Positions 8,909 through 18,900 of a stretch of DNA of 64,000 nt are shown piece after piece (the stretch's first letter is position 1; each line of letters begins with the position of its first letter). A program made the position numbers and the translations under genes. This DNA comes from JBILVQ01 sp044370375. GTDB taxonomy: Bacteria; Bacteroidota; Bacteroidia; UBA4408. Location: assembly GCA_044370375.1 (NCBI GenBank), contig JBILVQ010000001.1, forward strand, positions 1-64,000, read 5' to 3'. Below the pieces are notes generated by a model. It was not told the origin of the DNA and searched no databases. It saw only the letters and a list, made by a program, of their open reading frames with translations.

Positions 8909-9742
8909 CTAGGAAAATAATACACTGGTTCCGTAGCCCGATTTAACTGGGTTTACAATCAATACGGGTATTTGTGCATCATTGGTAATAATGGTTCTTT
9001 CATCTGTTCCGGCAAGAATTTCCGGGAAGCCGCTTTCCTGACTGTTTACAACCGCAATTAAATCAATATCCTGTGCTGCTGCATAAGCCAACATGTTTTT
9101 TACAAAAGCGCCTGAAGCATTAATTTCCTGAACATCAAATTCAATTTTATTGATTCTCAATTCGTTTTTGGCAAGAGCAACATTGTTGGCAACCGTTTGC
9201 TTAAAGTGATCGTCACTGGCCAATGGGTAAAAAATGTGAACCTTGGAACCAAATGATTTAGCCACTGAAATTGTCATGGATAATTTTTGTTTCGTTTCTT
9301 TCGAAAAATCCATCGGAAGCAAAATGTTTTGGTATCCATCCCTGAACTTTCTTTCCTGAACCACAATAAAAGGAACCTTTGAATTGGTTATTACTTTCAC
9401 TGCATAACTTCCTAAAATATGCTGCATGCCCTTAACACCGTGGGTTCCCATAACAATCAGTTTTGCATCGTTCTCTGAGGCAAAATTTCCAATGGCATCA
9501 AAAATAGAGCCTACTCTTGTTGCGATGGTCAAATGCACATTCGCAGGAACAGGAAATCTGTTTACTGTATCGTGAAGGCTTTTTTCCGCATCCTTAATCT
9601 CCTTTTCTTTGGCAACAATATTTAGCAATATAATTCTGCTCTCTGATTGTCTGCTCGCTATGCCTATCGCGTGAGTGAGCGCACAATCTGCTACTGCCGA
9701 AAAATCAGTAGGAACAATGATGGTATTTCCAATAGGGTTCAT
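8909..9742 (-). CDS. Universal stress protein, tandem UspA domains
   Basis: The 277-residue protein contains two UspA folds. The first starts at IIVPTDFSAVADCAL and ends with the ATP-binding-type segment VMGTHGVKG..LGSYAVKVI. The second starts at ILLPMDFSKETKQ and is degenerate at its C-terminal nucleotide loop (LAGTDERTI). The start at 9742 (MNPIGNTIIVP) is chosen by family alignment; the frame runs open to 9928 but that extension is low-complexity non-coding sequence. A second tandem Usp gene is at 25.6 kb. The gene is monocistronic and diverges from the giant adhesin gene across a 186-bp gap that contains a dyad at 9805-9825. Confidence 0.88.
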   Translation of the reverse strand: MNPIGNTIIVPTDFSAVADCALTHAIGIASRQSESRIILLNIVAKEKEIKDAEKSLHDTVNRFPVPANVHLTIATRVGSIFDAIGNFASENDAKLIVMGTHGVKGMQHILGSYAVKVITNSKVPFIVVQERKFRDGYQNILLPMDFSKETKQKLSMTISVAKSFGSKVHIFYPLASDDHFKQTVANNVALAKNELRINKIEFDVQEINASGAFVKNMLAYAAAQDIDLIAVVNSQESGFPEILAGTDERTIITNDAQIPVLIVNPVKSGYGTSVLFS

Positions 9743-9804
9743 TTGATGTTTTCCTGTTTTTAGGAACGCAAAGTAACAAAAAATGATTGTAAAGGGGGCA
9801 TTAA

Positions 9805-9825
9805 TTTTGATAGTTTTTATCAAAA
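9805..9825. promoter_or_regulatory. Perfect dyad in divergent usp/adhesin promoter gap
   Basis: TTTTGATA (9805-9812) and TATCAAAA (9818-9825) are perfect 8-base inverted arms with a 5-base spacer. The inner TTGAT/ATCAA half sites resemble FNR boxes, but they are 7 nt apart instead of 4. It could be an operator or a small hairpin. Confidence 0.4.
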
Positions 9826-9829
9826 AATG

Positions 9830-9859
9830 TTTGTTTTTCGAAGAATTATTGCAACTTTG
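9830..9859 (+). promoter_or_regulatory. Candidate promoter for giant adhesin gene
   Basis: TTTG (9830-9833), 18 nt, then CAACTTTG (9852-9859) is one mismatch from TAnnTTTG and one base short of the usual spacing. Transcription would start near 9865, at the edge of the ACCCA/TGGGT hairpin cluster. Confidence 0.45.
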
Positions 9860-9866
9860 CGGGTCA

Positions 9867-9889
9867 ACCCAAAAATGGGTGACTACCCA
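9867..9889 (+). other. Alternative hairpins in adhesin leader
   Basis: Three 5-mers follow one another: ACCCA (9867-9871), AAAA, TGGGT (9876-9880), GACT, ACCCA (9885-9889). The central TGGGT can pair with either ACCCA, giving two mutually exclusive 5-bp hairpins at the 5' end of the predicted transcript. The function is unknown. Confidence 0.4.
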
Positions 9890-9928
9890 TTGGTTTAGTT
9901 TTGTACAATTAATCGAGGATTTCAGCAT

Positions 9929-12900
9929 ATGATGAACTTTAACCTGAAGTGTATTGCCAAAGAAAAATTCATTCTCAAGAGTGTAATTTCTTGTTTTTTA
10001 TGGGCATTTGCTTTTTCTGCCTTGCTTCTCAGCCCCAGAACTGCCGGTGCTACCGTCTTTAACGTGAATACGCTCGTGGATGGCGGTCCGGGCTCTCTAA
10101 GAGCCGCAATCCTGGCAGCCAACAATGATGGAACTGCTACTGCAGGTGCTCCGCATATTATCAATTTAACCGGACTCTCAGGAACCTTAACGCTTGATTC
10201 TGCCCTCAGAAATGTTGAAAACCACATCACTTTTAATGGTCCGTCCAACAACTCCTTAACCATCCGCAGAAACCCCACAGCTCCCACTTTTTCTGTTTTC
10301 TTAATTAAACCCTTTTCTACACCAAACATCGTTGTTCGGATGAATAATTTAGTGGTTACAGAGGGTAATAGTTTAACCGGTGGAGGAATTTATGTGGAAG
10401 CTTCTACCCTTGTGATTAACCAGTGTCGTATTTTCCGAAACTTCTCAAGCAATGGTCTAGGCGGTGGTATTTGTATCAATGATGCGGAGGTGGAAATAAA
10501 CAATTCCACCATTGATAATAACCGGAATTTGGCCGGTTTGGGTGGTGGTATTTACATGAATTTGGGTAGCCTCCTAATGAATAATTGTACGGTTTTCGGT
10601 AATCGTGCCTCCATTGGAGGAGGTATTGATAAGGCCGACATTGGGGCCATGGTCATCAATAACTGTACTTTTACCAGAGACACTGCCGATGATATTGGTG
10701 GCGGTATTTACAATGATTTTGGTGTATTTGAATTGAACAACTCTATTGTTACTGGAAACCTTGGTGTTAATGGAGGAAATGATATTGTTCAGGGTGTTTT
10801 CTCCACTTTTGGTCATAATCTTATTGGGAATATCAATGGGGTGGTTTTCTTTGGTAACCAAACCGGAAACACAGGTGCTGGCGTTAATGCTTCTTTTGTT
10901 TTAAATCAAACATTGGCCAACAATTCAGGTCCAACTCCAACCTGTGTGCTGGTGCCTTGCAGTCCGGCTATCGATAATGGAACCAGCAACGCTTATCCCT
11001 TACCCATCTCCTCTGCCACCGACCAAAGAGGAATCGTGCGGAGTAATTTCGGTACTGCTTTTGATATTGGCGCTGTAGAGTATAGCGGGCCTATTTCTTC
11101 CGATGTTTCAAGGTGTGGTCCGGGGCAGGTTACAATTACTGCATTTGCCGGCACCGCCTACCTTTGGTATGATGCTCCAGTGGGTGGAAATTTGTTAGGT
11201 TTTGGCGCTAACTTTAACGTTAGTATTAACACTAGCACTACCATTTATTTGGCCGATTTTTTCAATGGTTGTGAATCAACAACAAGAATTCCTGTAAATG
11301 TAACCATCCTTCCCCTTGCTCCTCAACCTACAATTACACCCCTTGGGTCAACCACGTTTTGTGATGGAGGTTCTTTGGTGCTCGAGTCTAGTACTGATCC
11401 AACTTATGTGAGTTTTGATTGGGAGCCAGGAACAGGAACAGGACAAACCTTTCAGGTTACATCGGCCGGATCCTATACGGTTACCGTTGTAGATCTCAAT
11501 GGATGTTCTGCAACCTCTAATCCGGTGCTTGTTACCGTTAATCCAAACCCTGTCCCGGTAATTACCTCAAGTGGTTCACTGAATTTGTGCAGTGGAACCA
11601 CCGTTACTCTTGTTTCAAGCATCCCTTCAGGGAATTTGTGGAATACAGGTGAAACCAATGATAGTTTGGTAGTGAATACCGCAGGATCCTATTTTACCGT
11701 TGTAACCGATGCAAACGGATGCTCCGGCCAATCAAATACTATTGTTATTAATGCCGTTCCCGTTCCTCAAACTCCTGTTATTTCTGCAAGCGGCCCTACA
11801 ACTTTTTGTACCGGTGGTTCCGTTACACTTACTTCTAGCAGTGCAACCGGTAACCTTTGGGGACCCAATGGCGAAACAACACAAAGTATTGTTGTTAATA
11901 CTTCCGGAACTTATTTTCTTACCGTTTCTGATGGCAATAATTGTGTTTCCGACACAGCTTTTGTTACCGTGGTGGTGAATAGTTTGCCCCAAGTTACGGT
12001 TAGTCCTGCCGGACCTGTAAACATTTGTCAGGGATCCTCTACGGTATTAACTTCCTCACAGCCTACTGGTAATGTATGGTCTGATAATTCAACCGGAAAC
12101 ACGCTGACCGTGAGTGCTGCCGGAAGTTATTTTGTAACTTTTACTGACGGAAATGGTTGTTCTGCTGTTTCCAATACTGTCGTAGTTAATACAACAAACG
12201 CACCTACACCTCCGGTTATAACGGCCAATGGCCCGCTAACTTTCTGCGATGGCAATTCGGTAGTTCTTACATCAAATATTGCTGCCAATATCTTGTGGTC
12301 AACGGGTGAAACAACGCAGTCCATCACCGTTGTCAATTCAGGCTCTTATACTGTTTCGGTAACCGTTAACGGGTGTTCCTCCACTTCACAACCTGTAAAC
12401 GTTACAGTTACCCCGGGCCCTGTTGCAGCAGTAATTACTCCTTCAGGACCAATAACCTTTTGTGCAGGGTCTTCTGTAACACTTACTTCAGATATTGCCT
12501 CAGGCATTTTATGGTCAACCGGTGAAAGTACACAGTCAATTGTGGTTAATGCCTCCGGTTCCTATACCGTTTCAGTTACCGATGGCTCTGGTTGTACAAC
12601 CGAATCTTTGCCGGTGGTAGTAACGGTTAATCCTTTGCCTACAACACCGGTCATTACTCCGTCAGGTCCTACAACTTTCTGTTTTGGTCAAAGTGTAACG
12701 CTCACTTCTAGTTCGGCAACAGGTAATGTTTGGTCAACCGGCGAAACCACGCAATCTATTGTGGTAAGTAGTACGCAGGTTATTACGCTAACCGTAACAG
12801 ATAATAATCTTTGTTCTTCTACTTCCTTGCCTCTATCCATAACGGTCAACCCCCTTCCTCAAACACCAACCATTACCCCCGGAGGTAATCCAACCTTTTG

Positions 12901-15900
12901 CTTAGGTGAATCAATTACCCTTACGTCAAGTCCTGCGGTTTCCTATTCATGGAGTCCTTCGGTTGGAACTTCTCAAACCATTACTGTCATTGCCAGTGGT
13001 TCCTATACGGTTACCATTACAGATATTAATGGCTGTACTGCTACTTCTAACCCATTTGCAGTTAATGTAAACCAACCAACCCCTGTCAGCATTACAGGAG
13101 ATAATACATTTTGTCAAGGTTCAACGGCTAATCTTTCAGCCAGTGCAGGTGTTTCCTGGCTGTGGTCAACAGGACAAACAACTCAAAATATCAGCGTTGC
13201 TCAAAGTGGTTCCTACACAGTGGAGATAATTGATGCGAACGGTTGTGCCTCTGTTTCTGCTCCCTTTGTTGTAACTGAATTATTGACGCCTAATCCTGTA
13301 GTAAACCCTGCAGGACCTATTCAGGCTTGTTCCAATGAGACGGTGGTTCTTACTTCCTCATTTGGTTCAGGGAATGTTTGGAGCAATGGTGAAACCACAC
13401 AATCCATCAATGTTACTAGCTCTGGTAGTTATTTTACCGTAATCACCGGTAACAATGGTTGCATTGGCACCTCCAATATTGTAGAGGTAATTATTCTTCC
13501 GGCACCAACAGCCCCTGTGGTTACATCTTCAGGCTCAACCAATATTTGCACAGGATCATCTGTAACCCTTACCTCAGATGTTGCAACAAATATTATTTGG
13601 AATACTGGTGAAACTACTCCTTCCATCAATGTTTCCCTTTCAGGTTCATATTTTGTTACTGTTACCGCTCCAAATGGATGTTCTTCTTCTTCTATTCCTG
13701 TAACCGTAGTGGTTGATCTTCCTCCTGCGGCACCCTTATTGCCAAGTCCAGTTTCACAATGTGGCGGCATCGTCACCCTTGATGCTGGTGCAGTAAATGC
13801 CGGTACCAGCTATTTGTGGAGTACTGGGGAAACAACCCAAACCATTGCGGTGAATGTTTCCGGAAATTATTTCGTTACCCTCACCAACAATTGTGGATCG
13901 GTAAATAGTAATACGGCTGTTGTTACTATTTTGCCTGTGCCGGTTGCTCCAATAATAACAGCGAATGGACCTACCACTTTTTGTCAGGGTGGATCTGTTG
14001 ATCTAACTTCTGATGTAGCTAGCAATATTCTGTGGAACAACGGTTCCAATGCTCAAACCATTTCGGTGAACCAAACAGGAAATTATTTTGTGGTGTTTAC
14101 CGACGCGAATGGTTGCACTGCTGCCTCTAATGGTATTGATGTTATTGTTGATATTCCATTGCTTGCACCTGTTTTACCTACCAATATTAGCCAGTGTGGC
14201 GGTGGTTTGGTTTTAGATGCCGGTTTCTTTGGTGGTAGCACCAGCTATTTGTGGAGTACAGGAGAAACAACGCAGACCATTACCGTTAATGCTACAGGAA
14301 CCTATTCTGTTGAAGTAACCAATGCTTGTGGTACAGTGACTTCAAACCTTGCCGATATCACCATTATTCCTTTGCCTCCTGCACCCGTAATTACTGCCAA
14401 CGGGCCAACCACCTTTTGTCAGGGAGGTAGTGTTACACTTACCAGCAGTGCCCTAAGCAATAATCTTTGGAGCAATGGCGAAACAACACAATCCATTCTT
14501 GTTAATCAATCAGGAAATTATTCTGTAACCATTGCCGGTGTTAATGGTTGCTCCAGCAGTTCAAACACCATTACCGTGATTGTCGACATCCCTCCGGTTG
14601 CTAGCAATTTGGGAGGTCCTTATGTACAATGCGGAGGTACAGTAACCCTTGATGCCGGAAATTCAGGTGGTTCAACCACCTTTTTATGGTCAAACGGTGA
14701 AACCACTCAAACGATAAATGTTGCCACCTCCGGTAATTATCAGGTAGTAATCACAAATTCTTGTGGATCGGTTACCAGTACAGTAGCTTTAGTTACCATT
14801 GAACCAGTACCTCCGGTTCCATCCATCCTTCCTAACGGCCCTGCTACCTTCTGTCAGGGAGGTCAGGTAACCTTAACCGCCTCTGTTGATCCATCTGTTG
14901 TTTCTTTGTTATGGAGTACAAGTGAAACTTCTAACTCCATTTCAGTAGCCACAACAGGCTCCTATACTGTTACAGCATTTTCTGCCAATGGCTGCAGTGC
15001 AACCTCTTTACCAACAATTGTAACGGTTGATTTTCCTCCTGTTGCTCCAAATTTGGGTGGACCTTATAACCAATGTGGAGGAACCGTGTTTTTGGAAGCC
15101 AATTTCTTTGGAGGATCCACCACCTATTTATGGAGCAATGGTGAAACAACACAAAGTATACTTGCAGCTACTTCCGGAAATTATTCGGTTACCATTACCA
15201 ATTCATGTGGTTCTGTTACCAGTGCTCCTGCAACAGTAATCATTAATCCTTTGCCAACAACCCCATTAATCTCTGCCTCCGGGCCAACCAATTTTTGTCA
15301 AGGAGGCTCTGTTGATTTATCTGTGATTTTTGATCCATCGGTGACGTCTGTTTTATGGAGCACAGGTGAAACCACAAACACTATTACGGTTTCAACCGGT
15401 GGAAGCTACTTTGTTACCGTTTTTGGTGCCAATAATTGCTCAAGCACCTCGGCACCAATAAATGTTAATGTTAACACGCTTCCAGTAAGCCCTGTATTGC
15501 CTGCAAGTATAAGCCAATGCGGTGGGTCGGTTACCCTCGATGCCGGTCCTGTGCAGCCCGGTAGCGTTTATGCATGGTCTAATGGCGAATCTACCCAAAC
15601 AATTACGGTAACCGCCTCAGGAAACTATTTTGTTACCATCATTAATGCTTGTGGAACTGCTCTAAGTAATGTTTCACAGGTTGAAATTCTACAAGCACCT
15701 CCTGCACCTTTAGTAACAGCTTCTGGTCCTACCACTTTCTGTCAAGGAGCTTCTGTTGATTTGACTGCGAGCTTTTCGAATAACATCATTTGGAATACAG
15801 GAGAAACCACCCAAACAATTTCTGTAAGTCAATCAGGAAATTATTTTGTGGTTTTCACTGCTGCGAATGGTTGCACTTCATCTTCAATACCGGTTACTGT

Positions 15901-18900
15901 GATTGTTGATTTACCTCCGGTTGCACCCGTTTTACCACCAAGTATCACTCAATGCGGTGGTTCTGTTACGCTTGATGCCGGTTCTTTGGGAGGAAGTACT
16001 TCTTATTTATGGAGTAATGGGGCTACCACTTCTTCTATTACTGTTACCGTAAGTGGTAGTTATTCTGTTTTGGTTAGTAATTCATGCGGAACAGTTCTTT
16101 CAAATGTTTCTGTTGTTACGATTGAACCATTACCTCCGGCACCGGTTGTTACAGCCGGCGGACCAACAACCTTTTGCCAGGGAGGATCGGTAACCTTGAA
16201 CAGTGATGTTTCTACCGGTATTGTATGGAGTAATGGTTCAACCGACCCTTCCATTGTTGTGTCGCAATCAGGCAACTATTTCGTAAGTGTAATTTCTGCA
16301 AATGGTTGTTCAAACTCTTCTAATATTGTTACCGTAATTGTTGATGTTCCGCCAACCGCACCCAATTTAGGCGGACCTTATGTTCAGTGCGGAGGACAGC
16401 TTACACTTTCGGCCGGTATACTGGGTGGAAGTACTACCTATTTATGGTCTAATGGTGAAACTACCCCTTCTATTTCTGTAAACCAAAGCGGAAATTACAG
16501 TGTGGTGGTTACCAATTCTTGTGGAAGTGTAACAAGTACAACAGCAAATGTTACCATTAACCCCTTGCCAACAACTCCAACCATTCAGGCCAACGGACCT
16601 ATTTCATTTTGTGAGGGAAGCTCGGTTGATCTAACAGCGATTGTTGACAATACAGTGCTGGGATTGACTTGGAATACGGGAGAAACTACCAACACCATAA
16701 CCGTTGATACATCAGGAGCCTATTTTGTAACTGTTTTTGGTGCCAACAATTGCAGCGCATCATCACTTCCGGTTACGGTTTCTGTTGATACGCTACCTAC
16801 AGCTCCTGATTTAGGTGGACCCATCACCCAATGTGGTGGTACGGTAACCCTTGATGCAGGTTTCTTTGGAGGATCTACGAATTATTTGTGGAGCAATGGT
16901 GAAACAACGCAAACAATTGTTGTAACCAGCTCTGGTTTATACTCCGTTGCCATCAGCAATAGTTGTGGTTCGGTCATTAGCAATCCTGTTGTAATTAATA
17001 TTGAAACGCCTCCTGCTACACCTGTAATAGTGCCGAGCGGACCGCTTGATATTTGTTTAGGTTCTTCGGTTGATTTAACCATCAATCCCGACCCAACAGT
17101 GGTTGCGGTATTGTGGAGCACAGGTGAAACCACCAACACCATCACCGTAAGTTCTGCTCAAGCAATATTTGTGACCGTAACCGATGCGAACGGTTGCTCA
17201 AGTATTTCTTTAACTGTCAATGTTAATGTGGATAATCCTCCGGTGGCCGTTGTTTTGCCGGATACCGTTGATCAATGCGGTGGAACAGTAACCCTGGATG
17301 CAGGCTTGATTCCTTCCGGCTCAACCTACTTATGGAGCACCGGTGAAACAACCCAAACCATTGTGGTTGCAAATAGTGGGGTTTTTAATGTTTCAGTTAT
17401 TAATTCTTGTGGAACAGCCCTTAGTAATGATGTAGTAGTAAATTTGTTAGCTGCACCACCAATTCCAACCATTACAGCATCTGGTCCTACAACCTTTTGT
17501 GTAGGTGATTCTGTGGGATTAACCGTGAGTAACGATCCTTTGGTAACTTCAATTCTTTGGAGTACCGGAGAAACTACGCCTACCATTTTTGCTTCCACTC
17601 CCAATGCTTTAACCGTAACGGTTTCTTACGCCAACGGATGCAGCAGTTCTTCTTTACCAACCAGCATTGTGGTCCAAAACCCGCCGGTAGCGGCAGTTCT
17701 GGGTGGGCCATTTACTCAATGTGGAGGCACCTTAACACTCGATGCAGGTGTTATTCCTCCAGGAAGTGTTTATGCTTGGAGCAATTCTGAAACAACGCAA
17801 ACCATTACCGTATCGCAATCAGGAAATTATTTTGTTACCATTTCTAATTCCTGTGGTTCGATAACGAGTGACACAGCTGACGTAATCATTAATCAATTAC
17901 CCAACACGCCTTTAATTACAAGCAGCGGTCCAACTACTTTCTGTATTGGAGACTCGGTGGTTTTGACCAGTAGTAATCCAAATAATAACCTTTGGTCGAA
18001 TGGTCTAACAACCCAAAGTATTACGGTAGATACGGCCGGAACCTTCACTGTTTCTGTGGTTTCTGCCCCTGGATGTTCAGCAACCTCCAATCCCATTACC
18101 ATCGTGGTTCAAAATCCACTGGTGGCAGTTAATTTAGGTGGAGATGTTAATGAATGTGGCAGCAATGTAGTATTGAATGCCGGCAATCCCGGATCAACAT
18201 ACACATGGACCGACCTTACAGGAAATAACATTTTAAGTCCGACCCAATCAGTAACCCTCGTTAATAGCGGCTTTGTTTTTGTTGTGGTAGAAAACGCTTG
18301 TAATAGTGTAACTTCCGATACCATTACAGTAACCATCAATGCATCCCCTGCCACTCCGGTAATTAATGTAACCGGTTCGCTTACTTTCTGTGAAGGCGAT
18401 TCTGTTTTGTTGGTTGCTTCTGGAGGCTCTTCTGTTGATTTAATAAACAACGGTGACTTTTCTTCCGGTGCCAATGGTTTCGTGTCTGACTACAATTTTT
18501 CTAACAACCTTATACCAGAGGCCACTTATAATGTGGGTCCGGATGCATCGGTTTTCCACCCCTCCTTTAATGGGTCAGGAAACAATGGAGGAAATTTTCT
18601 TGTAGTTAATGGCTCTTCCACACCGGGACAATCGGTATGGTCGCAAACCGTGAGTGTGCAACCAGGTGCATCTTATGATATTGGTCTTTTCCTCTCTTCT
18701 ATGGTGGCCGGAAATCCTGGCGAGATTCAATTGAGAGTAGACGGAATAGACGTAGGTGCGGTGATGAACTGCCCTGGATCTATCAACACATGGGTTCCCT
18801 TTACACAAACGTGGACTGCAGGAGTTTCGCCTTTTGCCAATTTATCATTGCATAGTATGAGTTCAACTTCAGGTGGAAATGATTTTGGAGTTGACGATAT

